Source of the DNA: a virus
Virus record (IMG/VR): IMGVR_UViG_3300038696_000644
Location: 1 to 28,998 of that record
Reading direction: 5' to 3' (one strand)
Length of the DNA stretch: 28,998 nt
Part shown: positions 15,683-22,653 of the stretch, in pieces
Numbering within the stretch: position 1 is the first letter of the stretch
Layout: each line of letters begins with the position of its first letter
The notes under the pieces: generated by a model
What the model was told of the DNA's origin: nothing
What the model saw: the letters and a program-made list of their open reading frames with translations, nothing else
Databases searched by the model: none
Translations under genes and position numbers: made by a program

Positions 15683-16960
15683 TCAGGCTCCGATGAATTC
15701 GCCAAGATTGATGCTGCCGTATGGCAGCCTGTCTCCGACCTGCGGCCAGCGATACGTTTTTGTGTCGATCCAGACTTTGTCCCGCAGTGAGCGCGCCACG
15801 TTGACCGCCTGCCGCGCATCCTCGATCTTGCTCTGGTCGGCTTTGACGAAGTAGCCGCCGACAAAAGTGCTTGTCGTCCGGGGCCACTGCCGCCCCTTGA
15901 TGCGAACCCGGGCCTCCGCGTGATACGGGGGCATTCCGAGCCGCGTGTATCCAAGGTGCGTTGATCGCACCCTGTCCGCGATGATCCGGTCCGGATCGTG
16001 GATATGCCATCGCTCGTAAAGATACCGCCACGCGATTGACGGCGGCAAATGCGCGCCGATGATGCGCGCTGTATTCTCGGCCTCCTCGTGGCGCTGCCCG
16101 GGAAACAGGCTGGATACCTGTGCCGGGTGCGTCTGCGCGATATAATTCGGGCGCACGTCGATCAGATCGCCATCCGGGTAGTAGGTCGTGTATTCCTCCC
16201 GACCGAGCCGATACTGATACTCCACATCGCGCGACACACGCACCACGCGACGCCGCACCGAGAAGTCGTCGATCAGGTAGAGTGCCGCCTTCGGGGGCGC
16301 GTCCAGATGGATGGCAGCCGTTGGCTTGGCCCCGAGGACAACCTCATCGAATTGCTTTGCGCCAAAGTCGCCCACGCTTTCCGGCGTGACCGTGCGGAAG
16401 GTCAGGGTTGTTTCCTCGCCCTTGTCCCAGAGCGTTGCCGTCCGGGTCCATTCCGTCCCGTCCAGATTGACCGGATTGACCGGCCCCGCGACGATCTCGC
16501 CGAGGCCCCGGTTGTGCCCGAGGAAGGCCGCGCCCTCCCAGCCTATGCCGCGCGCCACAAACGGATAGATGCGAAGCTGCGCGAAGCGGTTCAGGAACCG
16601 TTCCCGCTCGCCCGGCGTAAGCGCGTTCATCATGTAGGTCGTTGCGGGCGGGACAATGAACCGGCGCGGCTCAATGTCCATGATCCGCAGGGCCTCTTCG
16701 ATTGCCGTCTGCGTGCCCTTGATCGCGTGAAACCGCAGCGACCGCGCCGTGACGACGCGCTTCTGTTCAACCGGCCACTCCCGCTTCCACAGATCGACGG
16801 ACAGGCCCCATGAGAGCCACGCCAGGTTGGCCTCGGGGATGTTATACGGCTGCTTTAATAGCCGGATATCGACCGGCAGTTCGCCGATCTGTGCGCCCGT
16901 CAAATCGGCGGCCTCTTCAAAGGCCGTCCGATTGAGCGGCAGTAATGTCTCCCGTGTCAT
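15683..16960 (-). CDS. I: Tail protein I (baseplate, P2 gpI-like) with long C-terminal extension
   Basis: The first part (LLPLNRTAFEEAADLTGAQI, then NIPEANLAWLSWGLSVDLWKREWPVEQKR and AIKGTQTAIEEALRIM) is a good match to the P2 gpI baseplate family, which connects the baseplate to the fibre. P2 gpI is about 176 residues, but this protein is 425, so about 250 extra residues follow. The extension includes aromatic and basic segments (YLIDDFSVRRRVVRVSRDVE, YRLGREEYTTYYPDGD) and may serve as a fibre-attachment domain. It starts nine bases after gene J and ends just before the large fibre gene. Confidence 0.85.
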   Translation of the reverse strand: MTRETLLPLNRTAFEEAADLTGAQIGELPVDIRLLKQPYNIPEANLAWLSWGLSVDLWKREWPVEQKRVVTARSLRFHAIKGTQTAIEEALRIMDIEPRRFIVPPATTYMMNALTPGERERFLNRFAQLRIYPFVARGIGWEGAAFLGHNRGLGEIVAGPVNPVNLDGTEWTRTATLWDKGEETTLTFRTVTPESVGDFGAKQFDEVVLGAKPTAAIHLDAPPKAALYLIDDFSVRRRVVRVSRDVEYQYRLGREEYTTYYPDGDLIDVRPNYIAQTHPAQVSSLFPGQRHEEAENTARIIGAHLPPSIAWRYLYERWHIHDPDRIIADRVRSTHLGYTRLGMPPYHAEARVRIKGRQWPRTTSTFVGGYFVKADQSKIEDARQAVNVARSLRDKVWIDTKTYRWPQVGDRLPYGSINLGEFIGA

Positions 16961-16969
16961 CGAACGCCC

Positions 16970-17857
16970 CTATTCGTCGCGGTTGTAAGCCAGCTTCAAC
17001 ACGACCTCCTTGATCGCGTAGACGCCCGTCTCACCCAGGACCAAGTCCTCTGCCGGCTCGATCAGATCGACGCTGTGAACGCCCTCGACGTGCAGCCGGG
17101 AGTAGATCGCGGACCGGCGCAGGTTCATGCCCAGCATCCGGTTCGCCTCCAGCCAGTCCGTCAGTGACGTCTGCGCCGCCGCGAGAACCGTGTTCTGATC
17201 CGGCCCGGGATAGAGCGTGATCGTCGCCTTGATCCGGGCCTCAAACACATTCGGGGCAAGAACCTCGACCATATCCGTCAATGGCCGCACGTCGTTATCG
17301 ACGAGCGCCATCCTGATCACCTCCAGTTCGTCAGGTGTGGGCCGGGGCTGATCCCCTGACCGCAGGATAGACACGCGGACGCGGCCCGGCTTGGTCATGA
17401 TCGCCGATGCGTCACGCGCCCAATCCGCCCGGGTCAGCGCGTGATAGACATAGGCCCCTTTCGGCCCGGCAACGCTGAACGCATCCGGCGCAAGCTGAAC
17501 GCGGCGGCGCAGGCGCGTGTCGCTCTCATTGACCAGATCGCCAGCCGCATCCTCGACCCTCATGCGCGACACCGAGAACAGGGCCGCCAGATGATCAAGG
17601 TCATTGCCGGTCGCGCTTGCGACCATGACCGCGCGGGCCGCGTCATTAATCCGCGCCCGCAGGAGCATCTCGCGATACGCAAATGCCTCAAGCAGCTTGC
17701 GCGCCGGTTCGCTTTCTAGGTCAATCACACCTTCGATCAGGGGAAAGCGCGCGACCAGATCATCGCACATGTCTGTCAGGATCGCCTCGAAGGCAAGTTC
17801 CTCGACAATATCCGGCGGGGTCATTTCTGACAGGTTGATCGCAGTAAACCGGCTCAT
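16970..17857 (-). CDS. J: Baseplate assembly protein J (P2 gpJ-like)
   Basis: This 295-residue protein is close in length to P2 gpJ (302). It has the expected N-terminal helical region (IVEELAFEAILTDMCDDLVAR), the family-typical ARINDAARAVMVASATGNDLDHLAALF, and a central ADWARDASAIMTKPGRVRVSILRS that matches the conserved beta domain of baseplate wedge J proteins. It forms part of the baseplate wedge with gpW and gpI. The start overlaps the gpW stop (ATGA-type overlap at 17854-17857), and gene I follows nine bases after. Confidence 0.92.
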   Translation of the reverse strand: MSRFTAINLSEMTPPDIVEELAFEAILTDMCDDLVARFPLIEGVIDLESEPARKLLEAFAYREMLLRARINDAARAVMVASATGNDLDHLAALFSVSRMRVEDAAGDLVNESDTRLRRRVQLAPDAFSVAGPKGAYVYHALTRADWARDASAIMTKPGRVRVSILRSGDQPRPTPDELEVIRMALVDNDVRPLTDMVEVLAPNVFEARIKATITLYPGPDQNTVLAAAQTSLTDWLEANRMLGMNLRRSAIYSRLHVEGVHSVDLIEPAEDLVLGETGVYAIKEVVLKLAYNRDE

Positions 17858-18288
17858 TGCGCGCGCATCCTCTGCTCGATGAATACACCGTCAGGATTGG
17901 CATAGGCGCTGATCCTGCGCGCGCCCTCCACAGAGAAATCGCCATACATCGCCCGGGGGCGATACTCGCCCTCCAGGAAAAAATGCAACTGGCCGTCGCG
18001 GGTTGCGCGCTGCACATCAATCCGCGTGATCCGGTATCTCGGCTCCCACTGCTCGATTGCGGACGTGACCGCAGAGAACCACGGCGTCACCTCGTTGGGC
18101 GTGATGATCCGCCCGAGCAAGTTTGGCACGAAAGAGCCATACCATTCCCGCATAACGCGGGTGCCGAATTGCGTGGTGAAAATATCTTGCAGGCTCTGGA
18201 CGACATGCGGCCATCCGGTGCGGATAGACCCGGTTGTCGCGTTGAAGCCGACGCTCGGGTTGCTCAGATCAACGATTTCCTCGGCCAT
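17854..18288 (-). CDS. W: Baseplate assembly protein W (gp25-like)
   Basis: The 144-residue protein has the GPW/gp25 fold signature: a middle LQDIFTTQFGTRVMREWYGS segment (the typical LxxILxTxxGxRxMRxxFG pattern), NEVTPWFSAVTSAIEQWEPRYRITRIDV, then a terminal strand. It is part of the baseplate wedge and is also related to type VI secretion TssE. The ribosome site GGAGG lies eight bases upstream. It is the first phage gene after the 3.4-kb insert, which now separates it from gpV and the head genes. Confidence 0.92.
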   Translation of the reverse strand: MAEEIVDLSNPSVGFNATTGSIRTGWPHVVQSLQDIFTTQFGTRVMREWYGSFVPNLLGRIITPNEVTPWFSAVTSAIEQWEPRYRITRIDVQRATRDGQLHFFLEGEYRPRAMYGDFSVEGARRISAYANPDGVFIEQRMRAQ

Positions 18289-18375
18289 ACCCTGCCTCCT
18301 GCGTGAAATGGCCGCCTCGCGCCTGGGGACGGCGCAGCGCGGGCATCACCTGCCTCTAGGTCGCGCGCGCCCTAG

Positions 18376-18395
18376 TGTTCTGCATCTGACGCAAG
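18376..18395 (+). repeat. Left terminal inverted repeat
   Basis: Sequence TGTTCTGCATCTGACGCAAG, preceded by CTAG at 18372-18375. The reverse complement of 21778-21797 is TGTTCTGCACCTGACACAAG, with two differences. Confidence 0.65.
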
Positions 18396-18512
18396 CTTCC
18401 CAGTCTGCTTCTGGCACGCCTCCAACGTTCATACGGAGGTCCGAGCGGCAGCTATGCGCAGATAGAGAACTTTGCAAAGTTTGACCCGTTTCCCGACAGC
18501 GGATGAGGTGGA

Positions 18513-18522
18513 TGGCTCCTGC
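18513..18522 (+). repeat. Left subterminal inverted repeat of the IS110 element
   Basis: TGGCTCCTGC pairs with GCAGGAGCCA at 19835-19844. A second TGGCTCCT complement (AGGAGCCACCCA) at 18573-18584 overlaps the transposase ribosome site, so the left end could fold back over it and affect translation. Confidence 0.65.
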
Positions 18523-18584
18523 TCCCCCAGCATCAAATGTGCCAGAATGCAGTTGTCATCAACTGCTAAGAAAGGAGCCACCCA

Positions 18585-19601
18585 ATGTCAGTAAAGACAG
18601 TCGGCCTCGATTTGGCCAAGGATGTTTTTCAAGTTCACGGTATTTCCGAGAACGGCCGCGTGATCTTCAATAAGGCAATCAAACGCGCGAAGCTGCTTGC
18701 GTTCTTCGAGACTTTGCCCCCTTGCGTAATTGGCATGGAAGCCTGCGGGTCGTCTCATCACTGTGCGCGCACTTTGCGCAAGCTCGGCCACGATGTAAGG
18801 CTGATGCCTGCGAACTACGTGAAGCCCTATGTCAAACGCGGCAAGACAGATGCGGTTGATGCGGAGGCAATTTGCGAAGCTGTCAGATGGCCAACAATGC
18901 GGTTTGTCAAAATCAAAACGGACCAGCAGGCCGTTCTCTCGATCCATCGCACCCGCGACCTCACCGTTCGACAGCGCACGCAGATGGCCAATATGATCTG
19001 TAGTTTGCTGCGCGAATTCGGTCACATTTTGCCCTTGGGTGTTGAAGCAGTAACAGCTTTTGCAAAGCGCCATCTCGATGGTGATCAACCAGACATACCC
19101 GACATCGCCAACGGCATGCTGGGAATGCAGTGCTATCAGTTCATTGGACTGAGTGAACGCATCACAGGCTATACCAAGATGATTGAACAACACGCTTTGC
19201 TCAGCACAGATGCACGTCGGTTGATGGGCATGCCGGGCATCGGCCCGATCACGGCGTCTGCGATTGTCGCGACCATTGGCGATGCCCATCAGTTCCGAAC
19301 AGGCCGTGACCTGGCGGCTTGGCTCGGACTAACCCCGCTCAATAAATCCAGCGGAGGAAAGGAACGACTTGGGAAAATCACCAAGAAAGGGGATCGGTAC
19401 ATTCGCAAATTGTTGGTAGTCGGCATGACGTCGCGCGCTGTCATGGCCAAGCGTTCGCCGGAAAAGGTTGATCTTTGGACAGCCAAAATCATTGCCGAAA
19501 AACCATTCCGATTGGCAACAACGGCAATGGCAAACAAGGCGGCTCGTGCCATTTGGGCCATGCTCACAAAGAAACAAGAATACCGGCAGCCAGCGTTCTA
19601 A
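18585..19601 (+). CDS. IS110-family transposase (DEDD)
   Basis: The 338-residue protein has an N-terminal RuvC-like DEDD domain with Asp9 (VGLDLAKD), Glu52 (GMEACGSSHH), Asp89 and Asp92 (KTDAVDAEAI). It also has a C-terminal Transposase_20 domain around residues 205-300 (LMGMPGIGPITASAIVATIGD, then the conserved SSGGKERLGKITKKGD, with Ser255/256 as the likely nucleophile). IS110 enzymes recombine DNA guided by a bridge RNA made by the element. The frame is intact from ATG to TAA, with AAAGGAG upstream. It reads against the phage late operon. Confidence 0.95.
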   Translation: MSVKTVGLDLAKDVFQVHGISENGRVIFNKAIKRAKLLAFFETLPPCVIGMEACGSSHHCARTLRKLGHDVRLMPANYVKPYVKRGKTDAVDAEAICEAVRWPTMRFVKIKTDQQAVLSIHRTRDLTVRQRTQMANMICSLLREFGHILPLGVEAVTAFAKRHLDGDQPDIPDIANGMLGMQCYQFIGLSERITGYTKMIEQHALLSTDARRLMGMPGIGPITASAIVATIGDAHQFRTGRDLAAWLGLTPLNKSSGGKERLGKITKKGDRYIRKLLVVGMTSRAVMAKRSPEKVDLWTAKIIAEKPFRLATTAMANKAARAIWAMLTKKQEYRQPAF

Positions 19602-19834
19602 CCGCGCTGACTGCCAAGAGATGCAAGACGTTGAAGTGATGATGCGGAATTAAGTCAACCAAGAGCAAGGACACTCCGGGAAGGTCCGCGGCCCTCTGAG
19701 GTCGATAAGCCGAATGGAACCTCGCTCGCGGAACTCATCAGGGCCAGTGACGACAATGCCGTCACATAAACAGGCCGGACACACGACTGTACTGACTAAA
19801 AAGACCGCAAATATCACCAGAAAACCCTTGCAAT
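19602..19834 (+). ncRNA. Candidate IS1111-type bridge (seek) RNA region
   Basis: The 3' noncoding end of the IS, between the transposase stop codon and the right subterminal repeat, is where IS1111-group elements encode their guide RNA. It contains a clear hairpin, GTGACG/CGTCAC with a seven-base loop, at 19747-19765, and other short pairings nearby. Exact RNA ends, loops and target-pairing segments cannot be fixed from sequence alone. A 109-codon frame that begins inside it is probably not a gene. Confidence 0.5.
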
Positions 19835-19850
19835 GCAGGAGCCACCCACA

Positions 19851-20050
19851 CAGGACCTTCGTGCAGACTGCGGCGAACGACGGCAGCGAGCCCGTTTTTG
19901 TTACTCTTCTAAGCGAGACTTTTGATATCCGATCTGCTGGTGCGCAAGACCCAGCACCTCATCGAAAGCTGAATAAAGAGTTCACCTTCCTACATCTCGG
20001 TCATATGATGCCAGCACCGATCTGGCGTTCCAAACAGGGTTGAAGGATAG
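19851..20050. other. Noncoding stretch between the IS110 element and the GlmU-like gene
   Basis: No convincing gene is seen. This part belongs to the larger insert and was probably joined to 18396-18506 before the IS110 element landed. AAGGA at 20043-20047 is a plausible ribosome site for the GlmU-like gene, although its spacing to the ATG is short. Confidence 0.5.
19898..19926 (+). promoter_or_regulatory. Weak candidate promoter of the GlmU-like gene
   Basis: TTGTTA and TTTGAT are separated by 17 bases, each matching four of six consensus positions, about 125 bases before the ATG. It is the best sigma70-like match I found upstream, but it is weak. Confidence 0.25.
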
Positions 20051-21424
20051 ATGTCGAACACTGAGCAGGCAGTTATTTTGCTAACAGCAGGTCACGGAAC
20101 CCGGATGCAATCGCGGACGGCCAAAGCACTTCATAGAATAGGCGGCGCTCCGCTGCTCCATCATGCTATGAATTCAGCACAAGCTCTAAAGCCCTCCAAA
20201 GTTATAGTCGTTGTCGGCTCCGGAGATGGCGCCAACAACATAGCTCGGTCAGCGACCCAGTTTGATCCCACCACAATCATTTCAGTACAAGATGAGCAAT
20301 TGGGCACGGGCCATGCTGTGATGTCCGCGGCCGACGCTTTATCCGGCTTCGGAGGTGTCGTGACTGTCCATTACGCAGACGCTCCTTTGATTACGGGAAT
20401 AACACTCCAGAGGCTTGCCTCTGCGGCGGAACGCAACGACATGGCGTTGCTTTCCTTTCACGCCAAAGAGCCAGGGCGTCATTCCCGAGTGATTATCGAC
20501 GAATCGAAGCGTGTTTCGAAGGTTATTTCATTCAAGGATGCAAGTAGCACAGAACTCGATAGCAGCTTGTGCTTTTCCGGGTTATTATCTGGCCAATGGG
20601 AAACTTTGTCTAAAGCTCTACAACAAATCAATAATAATAACGCGGCGGGCGAATACTTCCTAAGCGATGTGATAGATATCGCCTTACGTACAGAGGGAAA
20701 TATCTCATGTGTAACGTGTGAAGAAGAGGAAGCGTTCGATGTAAACGACAGAGTGTCTCAGGCCAATGTAGAAGCCCTATGGCAAAAACGGGAGCGCATG
20801 AGTGCTATGCAAAGCGGTGTCACGCTGGTCAGCCCCGAAACTACCTATATGGCTTTTGGTGCCACATTCGGTCGCGATGTTGTTGTAGACCCGTACTCGA
20901 GCCTGGAAGCCGGACGCGCCTATCCAGACGGATCGCATATTCGTCCAACTTCAACAATTTCAGCAAGCTCTATTCAGGAGGCGCTTAAAGGGCGCCTGAT
21001 AGATATCCATTTTGGATTGGGGGCTATTGCTGAATTGATCGCACATGAACGCGAAAGAGTCAGAGGTCGGAATGTCGAAAGTGAGGTCGATGTAAATGAG
21101 AGAGATCAACAACTTGAGCTATTCGATAAAGTGTTAATTAGGGTCGACCAACTTTCGGCAAGAGTCCCGGGCGAAGAGGCAGAAATTACAGACGAAAAGG
21201 TGGAGGATTTGGTCCGTATCCTCCGTAGTTTTAAGCAGGAGGTGGTTCAGTGGTGTGAGGAGAACATGACGGAGGTAGTTGATGGCGGCAACAGGTTGAT
21301 CCTGATAGGGTCCACGTCAGCCATATTCAGTCTTTTTAGTGCTCCGCTGATCGGTATAGGTGTAGGAAGCGTGCTCTTCGGAGGAAAGAAAGCAGCCGAG
21401 TTGGCTAAGGCGCTCAGGGGATAG
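20051..21424 (+). CDS. GlmU-derived nucleotidyltransferase fused to a helical membrane-anchored C-terminus
   Basis: The 457-residue protein is a chimera. Residues 1-255 match the uridyltransferase half of GlmU: LTAGHGTRM (11-19), Lys25, QLGTGHAV (83-90), YAD with Asp110, NNNNAAGEYFLSDV, and Asn232 in DVNDR. Aligned by eye with E. coli GlmU, the metal and catalytic residues Lys25, Asp105 and Asn227 are kept. Sugar-pocket positions differ: GYGR reads RHSR, the Glu before HKDA is Ser, and the Asn of NTG is Phe. The left-handed beta-helix acetyltransferase domain stops after one or two turns near residue 305. Residues 310-410 are helical and charged, and 415-445 form a hydrophobic segment, probably a membrane helix or hairpin. 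The housekeeping enzyme is about 450 residues but has no such C-terminus, so sugar specificity, if any, is unknown. Confidence 0.8.
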   Translation: MSNTEQAVILLTAGHGTRMQSRTAKALHRIGGAPLLHHAMNSAQALKPSKVIVVVGSGDGANNIARSATQFDPTTIISVQDEQLGTGHAVMSAADALSGFGGVVTVHYADAPLITGITLQRLASAAERNDMALLSFHAKEPGRHSRVIIDESKRVSKVISFKDASSTELDSSLCFSGLLSGQWETLSKALQQINNNNAAGEYFLSDVIDIALRTEGNISCVTCEEEEAFDVNDRVSQANVEALWQKRERMSAMQSGVTLVSPETTYMAFGATFGRDVVVDPYSSLEAGRAYPDGSHIRPTSTISASSIQEALKGRLIDIHFGLGAIAELIAHERERVRGRNVESEVDVNERDQQLELFDKVLIRVDQLSARVPGEEAEITDEKVEDLVRILRSFKQEVVQWCEENMTEVVDGGNRLILIGSTSAIFSLFSAPLIGIGVGSVLFGGKKAAELAKALRG

Positions 21425-21777
21425 GCTAAACCCCACCTCATTGAGACTTTTATTTCTGGTTAAATGTTCCACGCAACGTCGATCCAGAAAGTAAATATTG
21501 GGAAACGGAATCGCAACAAACGCGCCACGCTGGCTCAGAGACGCGGTCAAAACCCACCGTTTTCGACACTGCGGGTTTCGTAAGAGCCAATGTTGGCGCT
21601 CATGCAGCGAATTGGTGCTCCGTCCGCAGTGTGCCAGTTCGCGTGCGGCGCGGTGAAGGTCCGCTATCGCAAACTCGCGTCTAAGACCGTGGGTCCGCTC
21701 TGGGCTGACAACCGTCATCCGAGATTTTCGCTAGGGATACTTGCCTCCTGACCTCACGTTTGATTCCAGACGGGCAT
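21425..21777. other. Noncoding right flank of the insert
   Basis: This 353-base stretch lies between the GlmU-like stop codon and the right terminal repeat. A minus-strand frame of 133 codons crosses it and runs back into the 3' end of the GlmU-like gene; it has no ribosome site and no recognisable domain. No terminator, RNA gene or transposase remnant was found. It may be debris from the element's history. Confidence 0.4.
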
Positions 21778-21797
21778 CTTGTGTCAGGTGCAGAACA
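21778..21797 (-). repeat. Right terminal inverted repeat
   Basis: The plus strand reads CTTGTGTCAGGTGCAGAACA, followed by CTAG at 21798-21801. It pairs with 18376-18395. The flanking CTAG contains the TAG stop codon of the next minus-strand gene. Confidence 0.65.
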
Positions 21798-22037
21798 CTA
21801 GCTTGACGCCTTCTTCGCGGCATCAGCGGGCGCTGATGCCGCCTTATCGGATTTGTCGGCCTTGGCCGCGCTCGGTCGCTTGATCGTTTTGGCCTGATCT
21901 TCGAGGTCCACCAGCGCCCCGTTGCGCAGGTCGTGCTTCGCCTCCTTGTCGGCGAGCGTCAAAATGGTGCCGACGCCCGTGTTGTTGCGGCCCGCCACCA
22001 TCGGGCCAGCCTTCTCCGTGATCGCGTATCGCTTCAT
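21798..22037 (-). CDS. Small hypothetical protein after gpV, Lys/Ala-rich tail
   Basis: The 79-residue protein has an ordered N-terminal half (MKRYAITEKAGPMVAGRNNTG, then VGTILTLADKEAKHDLRNGALV) and a low-complexity tail of Lys, Ala, Ser and Asp. A ribosome site (GGAAGAA) lies upstream, and the gene follows gpV after 16 bases. Its TAG stop codon lies in the CTAG that borders the insert, and removing the insert with one CTAG would leave the same stop, so the protein is probably unchanged by the insertion. The family is not recognised; a baseplate or tail accessory role is likely from position. Confidence 0.65.
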   Translation of the reverse strand: MKRYAITEKAGPMVAGRNNTGVGTILTLADKEAKHDLRNGALVDLEDQAKTIKRPSAAKADKSDKAASAPADAAKKASS

Positions 22038-22053
22038 GGTTTCTTCCTTTCAC

Positions 22054-22653
22054 TCATGTTCCCGGCACTCTGCCGGGGACTTTTGGTGACCCGGTGGGTT
22101 GCGGGCCGGGTTGGATGGGCGCAGACGCCGGAGCCGGAGGCCAGACTGACGCACCCGAGACAATTGGCTGATTGGCGAAGATCGCCTTGTCCACGCTAAG
22201 GCCCGCGTTCCAAACCCGGACCCCGCCCTCGCTTATGACAAGGCCAGTCTCCCCGACCTTGATCACGACCTGTTCTTCTTTGATCTCGATGCGCACCTTT
22301 CCAAACGTCAGGACGTTTTCAGACGTCCAGTTTGACGGCGTCGGGTTCGGCTGCGACCAATGCAGCGGCACAGCCACCGCTTGCTGAAAGTCGCCGGTCG
22401 GGCTGACCATTGTAAATTGTTGGCCTATGACTGGCGGCGTGTGAACCTTGAGCGCCCCGGCGAATTGCGCATACGGCACCCAAGGCGAAAGGAAGCGGCC
22501 CGACCCGCCATGCGCAGGCCCGAGATCAAGGCGCACGCGCAGCATGTCCATATCGACTTCGGCCACCGTGCCGTGCCGCATCATGCCGGTGACACGGCGC
22601 TCCAGATCGGTGACCCGCGCAACAAGCTCGACAAGTTCCTTAAGCGCCATCAT
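22054..22653 (-). CDS. V: Baseplate assembly protein V (tail spike, P2 gpV-like)
   Basis: The 199-residue protein is close to P2 gpV in length (211). It starts with a helical segment (LVELVARVTDLERRVTGMM), then an OB-fold-like domain (GTVAEVDMDMLRVRLDLG, WVPYAQFAGALKVHTPPVIGQQ), and a beta-helical region (VRIEIKEEQVVIKVGETGLVIS). These trimeric spikes pierce the host envelope. The C-terminus is Pro-rich and lacks a clear HxH iron-binding tip. Two ATGs follow GGAGG, at 22653 and 22650; the second has better spacing. It overlaps the end of the preceding gene by 14 bases. Confidence 0.9.
   Translation of the reverse strand: MMALKELVELVARVTDLERRVTGMMRHGTVAEVDMDMLRVRLDLGPAHGGSGRFLSPWVPYAQFAGALKVHTPPVIGQQFTMVSPTGDFQQAVAVPLHWSQPNPTPSNWTSENVLTFGKVRIEIKEEQVVIKVGETGLVISEGGVRVWNAGLSVDKAIFANQPIVSGASVWPPAPASAPIQPGPQPTGSPKVPGRVPGT

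Larger units (their letters stand above)
18507..19850 (+). mobile_element. IS110-family (IS1111-type) insertion sequence
   Basis: The element carries one full-length DEDD transposase, a short 5' noncoding end and a 3' noncoding end of about 240 bases. Short subterminal inverted repeats TGGCTCCTGC (18513-18522) and GCAGGAGCCA (19835-19844) mark its ends, as in the IS1111 group. The exact outer bases are uncertain because these elements leave no terminal repeats or obvious target duplication. It lies inside the larger repeat-bounded element. Confidence 0.75.
18372..21801. mobile_element. Putative transposon-like element with terminal inverted repeats and CTAG target repeats
   Basis: The element is bounded by imperfect inverted repeats (18 of 20 bases identical) with CTAG outside both ends. 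That pattern fits a 4-bp target-site duplication, of the sort reported for IS5-type elements. It separates gpV-side from gpW-side tail genes, is coded on the plus strand, and is clearly less GC-rich than the phage genes. No transposase of a type that makes terminal repeats is visible inside, so the element may be a non-autonomous carrier mobilised from elsewhere. Inside are an IS110 copy and a GlmU-like chimera. The CTAG could instead be part of longer repeats rather than a duplicated target. Confidence 0.6.

Noticed and set aside
13723-15696. 657-codon plus-strand open frame opposite the large fibre gene
   Set aside because: It is a shadow of the fibre gene with biased His/Arg composition and no recognisable domain.
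18396-18506. Transposase remnant between the left repeat and the IS110 element
   Set aside because: I read the frames and saw no transposase motif; the stretch is too short to hold a useful fragment.
19714-20043. 109-codon plus-strand frame before the GlmU-like gene
   Set aside because: No ribosome site or domain is seen, and it crosses the right end of the IS110 element, so it did not exist before the IS landed.
21317-21718. 133-codon minus-strand frame at the right side of the insert
   Set aside because: It overlaps the 3' end of the GlmU-like gene in antisense, has no ribosome site and shows no known domain.
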